This document shows, one piece after another, positions 8,319 to 16,841 of a stretch of 64,000 nt of DNA (the first letter of the stretch is position 1; each line of letters begins with the position of its first letter). The position numbers and the translations under genes were made by a program. Location: contig NZ_JPQU01000026.1 in assembly GCF_000737245.1 (NCBI RefSeq), positions 1-64,000 of the forward strand. The letters run 5' to 3'. The notes beneath the pieces were generated by a model. It saw nothing but the letters and a program-made list of their open reading frames with translations. It had not been told where the DNA came from and ran no database searches. This DNA comes from Pseudomonas syringae (GTDB lineage: Bacteria; Pseudomonadota; Gammaproteobacteria; Pseudomonadales; Pseudomonadaceae).

Positions 8319-9050
8319 ATGAGCGACCTGGATAAGCAAAACGTGCCTGTAGCGGCTGACCCTTTGCCAAAGGCTGAGTCAGCCGACGTAGCACTGCAAC
8401 ACATCGTCGAAGGCTTCAAGCATTTCCGCCATGAAGTCTTCCCGGAGCAGCAAGAGCTGTTCAAGAAACTGGCAACGGCTCAGCAGCCGCGAGCCATGTT
8501 CATCACCTGCGCCGATTCGCGCATTGTGCCGGAGCTGATCACTAACAGCTCGCCGGGCGACCTCTTTGTTACACGTAACGTCGGTAACGTCGTTCCGCCT
8601 TATGGCCCCATGAATGGCGGCGTCTCCACCGCTATCGAATATGCGGTCATGGCCTTGGGTGTTCACCACATCATCGTTTGCGGTCACTCCGATTGCGGCG
8701 CGATGCGTGCGGTTCTGAACCCGAAAAGCCTGGAAAAAATGCCGACCGTAACGGCTTGGCTGCGCCATGCGGAAGTTGCCCGCACCGTGGTCGAAGACAA
8801 CTGCCAATGCACCGGCGAAAAAGAAACGATGCATGTTCTGACCGAAGAGAACGTCATCGCGCAACTGCAGCACTTGCGTACTCACCCTTCGGTTGCTTCA
8901 AAAATGGCCAGCGGCGAGTTGTTCATCCATGGCTGGGTGTACGACATCGAAACCTGTGGGATCAAAGCCTACGACGCCGAACAAGGTCGCTTCCTGGCGC
9001 TGGATGGCGATCATCCGACGCCGACGGCTACGCCTAAGTCGCGTTACTGA
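8319..9050 (+). CDS. Beta-class carbonic anhydrase
   Basis: 243-aa zinc enzyme interconverting CO2 and bicarbonate. The beta-CA active site is complete: C64, D66 and R68 in ITCADSR, and H123 and C126 in CGHSDCGA, with the conserved NVGNVVPP loop. The start ATG at 8319 has AGGATGAGAC upstream. It is followed after 137 nt by a SulP anion transporter, the common CA-SulP pairing, which suggests the two supply or handle bicarbonate together. The last codons are partly repeated in tandem beyond the stop. Confidence 0.93.
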   Translation: MSDLDKQNVPVAADPLPKAESADVALQHIVEGFKHFRHEVFPEQQELFKKLATAQQPRAMFITCADSRIVPELITNSSPGDLFVTRNVGNVVPPYGPMNGGVSTAIEYAVMALGVHHIIVCGHSDCGAMRAVLNPKSLEKMPTVTAWLRHAEVARTVVEDNCQCTGEKETMHVLTEENVIAQLQHLRTHPSVASKMASGELFIHGWVYDIETCGIKAYDAEQGRFLALDGDHPTPTATPKSRY

Positions 9051-9106
9051 GAGCCGCGCTACTGGGAGTCTCGCTGCTAGAGCCTCGCTGCTAGAAACGC
9101 GACTGT
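9039..9106 (+). repeat. Degenerate 13-16 nt tandem repeats at the end of the carbonic anhydrase gene
   Basis: The last coding bases TCGCGTTACTGAGAGC are followed by CGCGCTACTGGGAGTC, TCGCTGCTAGAGCC, TCGCTGCTAGAAA and CGCGACTGTAACC. All are related in phase, as if the gene's 3' end had been copied several times and then diverged. Confidence 0.6.
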
Positions 9107-9187
9107 AACCTCGTTCAGACACCTGACGGCCGCCTTCAAGGCGTGCCGTGAGGCGTCGTCACGTCTGAAGAAAACCGGAGAGTCCTC

Positions 9188-10732
9188 ATGGGCATCGCTC
9201 AATTGAAATCCGTATTGCCACGAGAACTGCTCGCTTCCGTAGTGGTTTTCCTCGTGGCGCTGCCTTTGTGCATGGGTATTGCCATTGCATCCGGCATGCC
9301 GCCCGCCAAAGGGCTGATCACCGGCATCATCGGTGGTTTGGTCGTGGGCTGGCTGGCCGGTTCGCCGCTGCAGGTCAGCGGCCCGGCTGCCGGTCTGGCG
9401 GTATTGGTGTTCGAAGTGGTGCGTGAGCACGGCATGGCCATGCTTGGCCCGATTCTGCTACTGGCCGGGGTGCTGCAGATTCTGGCAGGCCGGCTCAAAC
9501 TGGGCTGCTGGTTTCGGGTCACGGCGCCAGCGGTGGTCTACGGCATGTTGGCCGGTATCGGCGTGCTGATCGTGCTGTCTCAGGCCCACGTCATGTTCGA
9601 TGGGGGGCCGAAACCCTCCGGGCTGGATAACCTGATCGGCTTCCCTTCGACATTGCTGAGCGCTATCGGGCCGGGTACGGGCATGCAGGCCGGTATCCTC
9701 GGGCTGGGTACGATCCTGGTGATGTGGCTGTGGGATAAATTCCGGCCGCAGTCCCTGCGTTTTGTCCCAGGTGCCTTGCTGGGTGTGGGTCTGGCAACTT
9801 TTGCCAGCCTTGCGCTGGCCTTGCAGGTCAAACGCGTGGAAGTGCCGGATAACCTGGCTGACGCCATTGACTGGCTGCGCCCGGCTGACCTGATGAGCCT
9901 GGCCGATCCCGCGATTCTGATCGCCGCCTTCGCCGTTGCTTTCATTGCCAGTGCCGAAACTCTGCTCTCGGCCGCCGCGGTTGACCGCATGCATGACGGC
10001 CAGCGTTCGGATTTCGACAAGGAACTCAGCGCTCAAGGCGTCGGCAATGTGCTTTGCGGTCTGGTTGGCGCGCTGCCTATGACTGGCGTGATCGTGCGCA
10101 GCTCGGCCAACGTGCAGGCCGGGGCAACGACGCGGATGTCGGCGATGTTCCACGGTTTGTGGCTGCTGGCGTTTGTGCTGTTGCTGTCCAGCGTGCTGCA
10201 GAGCATTCCGGTGGCGAGTCTGGCAGGCGTGCTGGTGTATACCGGCTGCAAGCTGGTGGACCTCAAGGCCTTTCGTGGTTTGGGCCGCTATGGCCGCATG
10301 CCAATGTTCACTTACGCCGCCACTGCTGGGGCGATCATCTTTACCGACCTGCTGACCGGTGTATTGGTGGGCTTTGGTATGACGCTGGTGAAGCTGGCGC
10401 TGCAAGCGGCACGCTTGAAGATCAGCCTGGTGCCGATGGAGGCCGAAGGCGAGTTTGAGTTGCGCATGGTCGGTTCGGCCACCTTCCTCAAGGTGCCGGC
10501 GTTGACCAAAGTGCTGGGTACCATTCCGGCGGGCAGCACAGTGCACGTGCCGTTGAGCAATCTGAGCTACATCGACCATTCCTGCCTGGAACTGCTGGAA
10601 GAATGGGGCCGCGCCAACGCCGCCCAGGGTTCGCGACTGATCATCGAACCGCGTGGGCTGAAACGGCGACTGGAGGGCAGGTTGACCACCACGACCGGGG
10701 TTGGGTCGGCCGCAGTGTTGGCAGCGAAGTGA
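9188..10732 (+). CDS. SulP-family inorganic anion transporter with STAS domain
   Basis: 514-aa inner-membrane transporter. About 11-14 hydrophobic segments cover residues 10-410, including the SulP region ALPLCMGIAIASGMPPAKGL and GSPLQVSGPAAGLAVLVF. A cytoplasmic STAS domain follows (about residues 420-500; VPLSNLSYIDHSCLELLEEW). SulP proteins carry sulfate, bicarbonate or other anions; the preceding carbonic anhydrase makes bicarbonate the likeliest substrate here, but that is inference. GAGAG lies a few bases before the ATG. A REP composite follows directly. Confidence 0.88.
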   Translation: MGIAQLKSVLPRELLASVVVFLVALPLCMGIAIASGMPPAKGLITGIIGGLVVGWLAGSPLQVSGPAAGLAVLVFEVVREHGMAMLGPILLLAGVLQILAGRLKLGCWFRVTAPAVVYGMLAGIGVLIVLSQAHVMFDGGPKPSGLDNLIGFPSTLLSAIGPGTGMQAGILGLGTILVMWLWDKFRPQSLRFVPGALLGVGLATFASLALALQVKRVEVPDNLADAIDWLRPADLMSLADPAILIAAFAVAFIASAETLLSAAAVDRMHDGQRSDFDKELSAQGVGNVLCGLVGALPMTGVIVRSSANVQAGATTRMSAMFHGLWLLAFVLLLSSVLQSIPVASLAGVLVYTGCKLVDLKAFRGLGRYGRMPMFTYAATAGAIIFTDLLTGVLVGFGMTLVKLALQAARLKISLVPMEAEGEFELRMVGSATFLKVPALTKVLGTIPAGSTVHVPLSNLSYIDHSCLELLEEWGRANAAQGSRLIIEPRGLKRRLEGRLTTTTGVGSAAVLAAK

Positions 10733-10741
10733 GTGTTGTCT

Positions 10742-10827
10742 GTGGGAGCGGTGCTTGCCCGCGATGAACGATTACTCGGTCTGTCGTGGGACCACGGTGT
10801 CTGCATCGCGGGCAAGCACCGCTCCCA
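10742..10827. repeat. REP doublet (type GCTTGCCCGCGAT)
   Basis: Left arm GTGGGAGCGGTGCTTGCCCG, right arm GCATCGCGGGCAAGCACCGC then TCCCA, with a short spacer. First half of the second copy of the composite repeat. Confidence 0.9.
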
Positions 10828-10852
10828 GGTGTGATCGCAATATTGGCGCGAC

Positions 10853-10948
10853 GACGTGGGACCGGCTTTAGCCGGGAAGAGGCCAGTACATCCATCCGAT
10901 ATTTATCCTCTGAAATGCCGCCTTCCCGGCTAAAGCCGGTCCCACGTC
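10853..10948. repeat. Second-family REP doublet (GTGGGACCGGCTTTAGCC)
   Basis: Intact arms: GACGTGGGACCGGCTTTAGC, and the complementary right arm ending GCCGGTCCCACGTC. Flanks CAATATTGGCG (left) and CACATCCGCTTGCGAGCAAA (right, to about 10988) are shared with the copies at 4441 and 34646. Confidence 0.9.
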
Positions 10949-11015
10949 GTCACATCCGCTTGCGAGCAAACATAGAATCTCCCACAGGGGCCGTCCATAT
11001 ATACGGGATTGGCCC

Positions 11016-11660
11016 CTAACCGCGATCCAGATCCAGCCCCAATCCCAGCTGCCGTGACAGGCATGGCCAGCGTTTCCAGGCGGCTTCGGTGTCCGGGCTG
11101 GTGAGGCGGTCGCGGTAGGCTTCGACTGAGTCCAGCGCGAAGCTTTCTTCATCAAGCAACTGATCCACGGCGTGATGCACCGCTTCATCCAGCTGGTTGG
11201 CGAACGATTCGCCGATCAATTGGTGTGCGATGACGCTGGCCACTGTCGTATTGGACGGGATCAGCGGCTGCCCGAAATGCTTGATGTACAGATCGTTGAC
11301 TTCCTCCACCAGGCGGTGCGCCAGATACGCTTCGTCCAGCAGGCTGTCCAGCCCTTCATGACCGTTCATGATCGCCGGGGGCGTGGTGAAGAAATGCTCG
11401 GCGATTTTCAGTACCGGCTTTATTTGCCCTTCTATCCCCGCTTCAATGGAGACTTGATGGGCTGCGTCGAGCAGATCAGGCACCAGATCGATATACGCGC
11501 TGACAAATCGCGCCAACACACCTCGGGCATCCACGTCCGGAACATTGATGGCTGGATGCAGGTGCGGTAACTGGGTTTCAAGTTGACGTAACAATTGGCC
11601 AGTAGCGGCCTCGTGCTGTTGGGCACGTTGAATCTGCTCGCGCAAAGCGGCGGTGTTCAT
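11016..11660 (-). CDS. Conserved hypothetical protein (PA0104-like)
   Basis: 214-aa, acidic, mainly helical soluble protein with no signal peptide or membrane segment and no domain I recognise. Heptad-like leucines in the first 35 residues (MNTAALREQIQRAQQHEAAT onward) suggest a helical hairpin or short coiled coil. A protein of this kind lies in the same place, between the SulP transporter and coxB, in P. aeruginosa as I recall. It is divergent from coxB across a 378-nt gap. No function can be proposed. Confidence 0.75.
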   Translation of the reverse strand: MNTAALREQIQRAQQHEAATGQLLRQLETQLPHLHPAINVPDVDARGVLARFVSAYIDLVPDLLDAAHQVSIEAGIEGQIKPVLKIAEHFFTTPPAIMNGHEGLDSLLDEAYLAHRLVEEVNDLYIKHFGQPLIPSNTTVASVIAHQLIGESFANQLDEAVHHAVDQLLDEESFALDSVEAYRDRLTSPDTEAAWKRWPCLSRQLGLGLDLDRG

Positions 11661-11865
11661 GAAAGCTCCTGACAGCGGAAAACCAGGGATGGTTTGGGGA
11701 AGTGGATACGTTAGCCTGCTTACGCCAAAAGCTAAGACATATTTGTCATAACAGGTTCACGTTTATGTGCGTTGGCTATTAAAAACGGCTTATCAGCCAA
11801 AATTGCCGCTGAAATATCAACGCAAGCGCTTCTGTGTAGACCAATTTCAGAATTTTGCCAGCGCG

Positions 11866-11893
11866 TTGCGCAGCTTTTGTCCGTGTCTATACT
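11866..11893 (+). promoter_or_regulatory. Possible sigma-S/sigma-70 promoter for coxB
   Basis: TTGCGC (11866-11871) and TATACT (11888-11893) are 16 bp apart, and the -10 carries the extra C (CTATACT) favoured by RpoS. It lies about 145 nt before coxB. In P. aeruginosa the aa3 oxidase genes are reported to depend on RpoS. Nothing else is recognised in the 378-nt gap 11661-12038. Confidence 0.4.
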
Positions 11894-12038
11894 CGATTTT
11901 GACGGAAGTTGGCTGATGGCCGCCGAACCACGGACGTATGTCTGGCGCGGCCTGAGGCAAGACTTGTAGTAGTGACAGCCGACTCCCTAGCGCTCAGGTT
12001 CACGCCTGCGCAATAAAAAGAACAAAGGGGGATCCGCA

Positions 12039-13163
12039 ATGATGCGACGTCCGCACGTCTGGATGTCGCTCCTGTTGTGGTCGGTATTCGGTCAGGCGCA
12101 GGCTGCCTGGACCACGAATATGGCGCCTGGAGCGACACAAGTCAGTAACGCGGTTTTTGACCTGCACATGACCATTTTCTGGATCTGTGTAGTGATCGGC
12201 ATCGTGGTGTTTGGCGCGATGTTCTGGTCAATGATTGTGCACCGGCGTTCTACCGGCCAGACGGCTGCGCATTTCCATGAAAACACCACCGTGGAAATCC
12301 TCTGGACCCTCGTGCCGTTGCTGATTCTGGTCGCGATGGCCATCCCTGCGACGAAAACCCTCATCGAAATGTACGACAACACCGAGTCGGATCTGGATAT
12401 CCAAATCACCGGCTATCAGTGGAAGTGGCATTACAAATATCTGGGTCAGGATGTGGAGTTCTTCAGCAATCTGGCCACTACCGCCGAGCAAATCCACAAC
12501 CGCGATGATAAAGGCGAACACTACCTGCTGGAGGTGGATCAGCCGCTGGTGGTGCCGGTGGGTGAGAAAATCCGCTTTCTGGTAACGGGTGCTGACGTCA
12601 TCCATTCCTGGTGGGTGCCGGCCTTTGCGGTCAAGCGCGACGCGATTCCCGGCTTTATGAACGAAGCGTGGACCCGTATCGAGAAACCCGGCCTCTACCG
12701 TGGGCAATGCACTGAGCTGTGCGGCAAGGACCATGGTTTTATGCCGATTGTGGTGGAAGCCAAGAGCAAGGCGGATTTCGATACCTGGCTGGCGGGCCGC
12801 AAAGAAGAGAGTGCCAAGCTTAAGGAGCTGACCAGCAAGGAATGGACGCTCGAAGAATTGGTCGCGCGCGGTGACAAGGTCTATCACACCACCTGCGTCG
12901 CCTGTCATCAGGCCGAAGGCCAGGGCCTGCCGCCGCTGTTTCCTGCGTTGAAGGGATCGAAGATCGCCACGGGGCCGAAAGAGGGTCATCTCAACATCGT
13001 CTTCAACGGCAAACCGGGCACCGCCATGGCGGCATTCGGCAAGCAGCTGTCGGAAGTCGACATTGCGGCGGTGGTCACCTACGAGCGCCACGCCTGGGGC
13101 AACAACACCGGCGACATGGTGACCCCTAAAGACGTGCTGGCGCTTAAAGAGGCGCAGAAATGA
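12039..13163 (+). CDS. coxB: Cytochrome c oxidase subunit II with fused cytochrome c domain (caa3 type)
   Basis: 374-aa inner-membrane subunit accepting electrons into the oxidase. Signal peptide (MMRRPHVWMSLLLWSVFGQA), two membrane helices (about residues 45-65 and 85-105), then the periplasmic CuA domain with C224, C228 and H232 in CTELCGKDHGFM. It ends with a cytochrome c domain whose haem site is C286-VA-C289-H290. The fusion marks a caa3-type enzyme. AAAGGGGGATCCGCA precedes the start. First gene of the oxidase cluster; a REP doublet separates it from coxA. Confidence 0.95.
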   Translation: MMRRPHVWMSLLLWSVFGQAQAAWTTNMAPGATQVSNAVFDLHMTIFWICVVIGIVVFGAMFWSMIVHRRSTGQTAAHFHENTTVEILWTLVPLLILVAMAIPATKTLIEMYDNTESDLDIQITGYQWKWHYKYLGQDVEFFSNLATTAEQIHNRDDKGEHYLLEVDQPLVVPVGEKIRFLVTGADVIHSWWVPAFAVKRDAIPGFMNEAWTRIEKPGLYRGQCTELCGKDHGFMPIVVEAKSKADFDTWLAGRKEESAKLKELTSKEWTLEELVARGDKVYHTTCVACHQAEGQGLPPLFPALKGSKIATGPKEGHLNIVFNGKPGTAMAAFGKQLSEVDIAAVVTYERHAWGNNTGDMVTPKDVLALKEAQK

Positions 13164-13175
13164 ACGTGGTGACTC

Positions 13176-13265
13176 GTTGGAGCGAGGCTTGCCCGCGAAG
13201 AGGCCGGTATTCCCACAACAACTTGAAACCGTGGCGTGGCATTCGCGGGCAAGCCTCGCTCCAAC
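13176..13265. repeat. REP doublet inside the cox operon (coxB-coxA)
   Basis: Left arm GTTGGAGCGAGGCTTGCCCG, right arm TTCGCGGGCAAGCCTCGCTC then CAAC. It fills nearly the whole 129-nt gap between coxB and coxA. Confidence 0.9.
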
Positions 13266-13292
13266 GGGGCATAGATTTTCAGGAGAAACACC

Positions 13293-14885
13293 ATGAGCAC
13301 TGTCATTGATGACCATGGCATCGCAGGCCATGACCATGTGCACGGCCCGGCCAAAGGCTTGATGCGCTGGGTGCTGACCACCAACCACAAGGACATCGGC
13401 ACGCTGTACCTGTGGTTCAGCTTCACCATGTTCCTGCTGGGCGGCTCCTTTGCCATGGTGATTCGGGCTGAGCTGTTCCAGCCAGGGCTACAAATCGTCG
13501 AGCCGGCATTCTTCAACCAGATGACCACCATGCACGGCTTGATCATGGTGTTTGGCGCGGTGATGCCCGCTTTTGTGGGTCTTGCGAACTGGATGATCCC
13601 GCTGATGATCGGTGCGCCGGACATGGCCTTGCCGAGGATGAATAACTTCAGCTTCTGGCTCCTCCCAGCGGCCTTCGCCCTGCTCGTCTCGACTCTGTTC
13701 AGCCCCGGCGGCGGACCCAATTTCGGCTGGACGTTCTACGCTCCACTTTCGACGACTTATGCACCCGAAAGCGTGACGTTCTTCATATTTGCCATTCATA
13801 TGATGGGCATCAGCTCGATCATGGGGGCGATCAATGTGGTCGCCACGATTCTCAACCTGCGAGCGCCGGGCATGACCTTGATGAAAATGCCCCTGTTTGT
13901 CTGGACCTGGCTGATTACCGCCTTTCTGCTCATTGCTGTCATGCCGGTGCTGGCCGGATGCGTGACCATGATGCTGATGGATATCCACTTCGGCACCAGT
14001 TTCTTTAGTGCAGCGGGCGGCGGCGACCCAGTGTTGTTCCAGCACGTATTCTGGTTCTTCGGCCATCCGGAGGTTTACATCATGATCCTGCCGGCCTTCG
14101 GCGCAGTCAGCTCGATCATCCCGGCGTTTTCTCGCAAACCGCTGTTTGGCTACACCTCAATGGTTTACGCCACGGCCAGCATCGCCTTCCTGTCGTTTCT
14201 GGTATGGGCGCACCACATGTTCGTGGTGGGCATTCCGCTGGTAGGTGAGCTGTTCTTCATGTACGCCACCATGCTCATCGCTGTGCCTACAGGGGTGAAG
14301 GTGTTCAATTGGGTCAGCACCATGTGGCAAGGCTCGCTGACGTTCGAGACGCCGATGCTGTTTGCCGTGGCATTCGTGATCCTGTTCAGCATTGGTGGGT
14401 TCTCCGGGTTGATGCTGGCCATCGCCCCGGCTGACTTTCAATATCAGGACACCTATTTCGTGGTTGCTCACTTCCACTACGTGCTGGTGCCGGGGGCGAT
14501 TTTTGGCATCTTCGCTTCGGCCTATTACTGGCTGCCCAAGTGGACCGGGCACATGTACGACGAAACCCTGGGCAAGCTGCATTTCTGGCTGTCATTCGTG
14601 GGTATGAACATGGCCTTCTTCCCGATGCATTTCGTGGGGCTGGCGGGCATGCCGCGTCGGGTGCCGGACTACAACCTGCAATTTGCCGACTTCAACATGG
14701 TGTCGTCCATTGGTGCTTTTACCTTTGGTGCGACGCAGATTTTCTTCCTGTTTATCGTCATCAAAACCATTCGCGGCGGAGCTCCGGCACCAGCCAAACC
14801 CTGGGACGGCGCCGAAGGCCTGGAATGGAGCATCCCCTCGCCCGCTCCGTACCACACCTTCACCACCCCGCCGGAGGTGAAATGA
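13293..14885 (+). CDS. coxA: Cytochrome c oxidase subunit I
   Basis: 530-aa catalytic subunit of the haem-copper oxidase, about 12 membrane helices, binding haem a, haem a3 and CuB. Key segments are visible: MTTMHGLIMVF (low-spin haem ligand), WFFGHPEVYIMILPAFG (CuB His and cross-linked Tyr), VWAHHMFVVG (CuB ligands) and DTYFVVAHFHYVLVPGA (haem ligands). The ATG has AGGAGAAACACC upstream, giving it its own ribosome binding site after the REP doublet. It works with CoxB and CoxC in reducing O2 to water. Confidence 0.97.
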   Translation: MSTVIDDHGIAGHDHVHGPAKGLMRWVLTTNHKDIGTLYLWFSFTMFLLGGSFAMVIRAELFQPGLQIVEPAFFNQMTTMHGLIMVFGAVMPAFVGLANWMIPLMIGAPDMALPRMNNFSFWLLPAAFALLVSTLFSPGGGPNFGWTFYAPLSTTYAPESVTFFIFAIHMMGISSIMGAINVVATILNLRAPGMTLMKMPLFVWTWLITAFLLIAVMPVLAGCVTMMLMDIHFGTSFFSAAGGGDPVLFQHVFWFFGHPEVYIMILPAFGAVSSIIPAFSRKPLFGYTSMVYATASIAFLSFLVWAHHMFVVGIPLVGELFFMYATMLIAVPTGVKVFNWVSTMWQGSLTFETPMLFAVAFVILFSIGGFSGLMLAIAPADFQYQDTYFVVAHFHYVLVPGAIFGIFASAYYWLPKWTGHMYDETLGKLHFWLSFVGMNMAFFPMHFVGLAGMPRRVPDYNLQFADFNMVSSIGAFTFGATQIFFLFIVIKTIRGGAPAPAKPWDGAEGLEWSIPSPAPYHTFTTPPEVK

Positions 14886-14903
14886 AAACGCCTGCGCATA
14901 TCC

Positions 14904-14992
14904 GTTGGAGCGAGGCTTGCCCGCGAAGAACGATAACGCGGTATGTCTGCTACACCGAGGCGCCTGATTCGCGGGCAAGCCTCGCTCCAACA
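14904..14992. repeat. REP doublet inside the cox operon (coxA-ctaG)
   Basis: Left arm GTTGGAGCGAGGCTTGCCCG; right arm TTCGCGGGCAAGCCTCGCTC then CAAC. It ends only 11 nt before the ctaG start, so the translation start region of ctaG directly abuts the repeat. Confidence 0.9.
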
Positions 14993-15003
14993 GGTTTTAG
15001 GTG

Positions 15004-15561
15004 ATGACCAATCCTCGCCCCCTTAAACCCCTCATCACCCGCCTGTTATTGGTGGTCGTGGTGATGTTCGCCTTTGGTTTCGCCTTGGTGCCGTTGTACG
15101 ACGTGATGTGCAAGGCATTTGGGATTAATGGCAAGACCGGCGGCGCTTATACCGGGGCGCAGGTGATTGATGAAAGCCGTCAGGTACGGGTGCAGTTCCT
15201 GTCGACTAATGCGGTGGATATGGTCTGGGGCTTCTATCCCAAGGCTGAGCAACTGGACGTGCATCCCGGCGCAGTTAACGAGATGTTGTTCGTGGCGCAG
15301 AACCCGACTGACCAGCCCATGACCGCTCAGGCTGTGCCGAGCATTTCGCCGGGCGCCGCAGCGGTGTATTTCCACAAGACCGAATGTTTCTGCTTTACCC
15401 AGCAAGTGCTGCAACCCGGCCAGCGGATCGAAATGCCGGTACGTTTCATCGTTGACCGCGATCTGCCCAAGGACGTGAAACACCTGACCCTGGGTTACAC
15501 CCTGTTCAACATCACCGCTCGCAAACCGCCCGCTGCGCCCGTCGCCAGCAACGGTGGTTAA
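15004..15561 (+). CDS. ctaG: Cytochrome c oxidase assembly protein CtaG/Cox11
   Basis: 185-aa inner-membrane protein that delivers copper to the CuB site of subunit I. One N-terminal membrane helix (about residues 11-32; LLLVVVVMFAFGFALVPLYD) is followed by a periplasmic immunoglobulin-like domain with the copper motif KTECFCFTQQ and later LPKDVKHLTLGYTLF. GTG (15001) and ATG (15004) are adjacent starts; I take the ATG. The ribosome binding site is weak and the REP element lies right upstream, so translation may depend on structure there. Confidence 0.92.
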   Translation: MTNPRPLKPLITRLLLVVVVMFAFGFALVPLYDVMCKAFGINGKTGGAYTGAQVIDESRQVRVQFLSTNAVDMVWGFYPKAEQLDVHPGAVNEMLFVAQNPTDQPMTAQAVPSISPGAAAVYFHKTECFCFTQQVLQPGQRIEMPVRFIVDRDLPKDVKHLTLGYTLFNITARKPPAAPVASNGG

Positions 15562-15572
15562 AGGAGAAGGCC

Positions 15573-16460
15573 ATGGCAGCTCACGAGCACTATTACGTTG
15601 CGGCCCAGAGTAAATGGCCGATCATTGCCACGGTCGGCATGCTCGTGACGATGTTCGGGCTGGGTACGTGGTTCAACGACCTGAAAGCCGCACGGCCTGA
15701 CTCCCACGGGCCGTGGATCTTCATGGTCGGTGGGCTGATGATTGCCTACATGATGTTTGGCTGGTTCAGCACAGTGATCAAAGAAAGCCGCGCCGGGCTG
15801 TACAGCGCGCAAATGGACCGCTCGTTTCGCTGGGGCATGAGCTGGTTCATCTTTTCCGAAGTGATGTTCTTCCTCGCCTTCTTTGGAGCCTTGTTCTACA
15901 TCCGCTACTGGTCCGGGCCGTGGTTGGGGGGCGAAGGCTCCAAAGGCATTGCCAACATGCTCTGGCCAAACTTCCAGTACACCTGGCCGATGCTTCATAC
16001 GCCGGACCCGAAACTGTATCCCGCGCCTCAAGGGATTATCGATCCGTGGAAGCTGCCGTTGATCAACACGGTGTTGCTGGTCAGCTCCAGCGTGACCATC
16101 ACTATCGCGCACCATGCCTTGAAAAGAGGCCATCGCGGCGCACTCAAGCTGTGGCTGGCGATCACCGTCCTGCTGGGCCTGAGCTTCTTGACGCTACAGG
16201 CCGAAGAATATGTCCATGCTTATAAAGAGTTGGGTCTGACCTTAGGCTCCGGGATTTATGGCTCGACATTCTTCATGCTCACCGGCTTTCACGGTGCCCA
16301 CGTGACCATCGGCACAATCATCTTGTTTGTGATGCTGATGCGCATTTTGCGTGGCCATTTCGACGCCGAGCATCAGTTCGGATTCGAAGCGGCGAGCTGG
16401 TATTGGCATTTTGTCGATGTGGTGTGGGTGGGGTTGTTCATATTCGTGTATGTGGTTTGA
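15573..16460 (+). CDS. coxC: Cytochrome c oxidase subunit III
   Basis: 295-aa membrane subunit with about seven helices, stabilising subunit I and the proton route. Typical segments are RWGMSWFIFSEVMFFLAFFG, the strongly conserved LQAEEYVHAYKELGLTLGSG, FFMLTGFHGAHVTIG and the C-terminal WYWHFVDVVWVGLFIFVYVV. AAAGGAGAAGGCC gives a strong ribosome binding site 11 nt after ctaG. It ends the core oxidase genes; a REP doublet and a convergent small gene follow. Confidence 0.96.
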   Translation: MAAHEHYYVAAQSKWPIIATVGMLVTMFGLGTWFNDLKAARPDSHGPWIFMVGGLMIAYMMFGWFSTVIKESRAGLYSAQMDRSFRWGMSWFIFSEVMFFLAFFGALFYIRYWSGPWLGGEGSKGIANMLWPNFQYTWPMLHTPDPKLYPAPQGIIDPWKLPLINTVLLVSSSVTITIAHHALKRGHRGALKLWLAITVLLGLSFLTLQAEEYVHAYKELGLTLGSGIYGSTFFMLTGFHGAHVTIGTIILFVMLMRILRGHFDAEHQFGFEAASWYWHFVDVVWVGLFIFVYVV

Positions 16461-16471
16461 CGGATGCACCT

Positions 16472-16578
16472 GTAGGAGCGCGCTTGCCCGCGATCGGCTG
16501 CGAAGCAGTCGTAAAAATATTGAATCCACTATTGTTGGAAGGTCGTGCCGACCTTATCGCGGGCAAGCGCGCTCCTAC
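16472..16578. repeat. REP doublet after coxC
   Basis: Left arm GTAGGAGCGCGCTTGCCCGC, right arm GCGGGCAAGCGCGCTCCTAC, with an unusually long spacer (about 60 nt). The right end supplies the stop codon of the convergent DUF2909 gene. Confidence 0.9.
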
Positions 16579-16772
16579 AGGTTGTATCCCAACCGGCCGC
16601 TGTAAAAACCCCAGGTAATCAACGCCAGGGTAATGGCCGCAAGGCTGACGCGGATGGTGAGGGCTTTGAGTAGCCGGGTTGAGTGGCTGTCGTCCTTGAC
16701 CAGAAAGAACAGGCCGCTGAACAGGCTGGCCAGAGTGGCGAAGAACATAAGCACAATCGCTGCTTTGAGCAT
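16575..16772 (-). CDS. DUF2909-type twin-transmembrane protein
   Basis: 65-aa inner-membrane protein: two hydrophobic helices (residues 5-25 and about 40-57) joined by a charged loop (KDDSHSTRLLK). Similar small proteins lie between coxC and surf1 in other pseudomonads and may take part in oxidase assembly, but the role is unknown. The start at 16772 is preceded by GGAG; longer frames upstream show no homology. Its last codons and TAG stop lie in the REP arm. It is encoded against the operon direction and is divergent from the SURF1 gene. Confidence 0.8.
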   Translation of the reverse strand: MLKAAIVLMFFATLASLFSGLFFLVKDDSHSTRLLKALTIRVSLAAITLALITWGFYSGRLGYNL

Positions 16773-16841
16773 GACAACTCCAGGAGCAAACGCGATGCAA
16801 TGGAGTATAGGTCGGGCATCTTCAACCAGGCGGGGCGCGCG

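Noticed and set aside
10786..11019. Open frames made of CGSGACPR/REEASTSIRYLS-like peptides (also near 34636 and 50770).
   Set aside because: They are translations of REP elements, not genes, except where a real gene (ctaA) runs into one.
11772..11969. 65-codon open frame between the hypothetical gene and coxB.
   Set aside because: Poor start context, no homology I know, and the predicted coxB promoter lies inside it.
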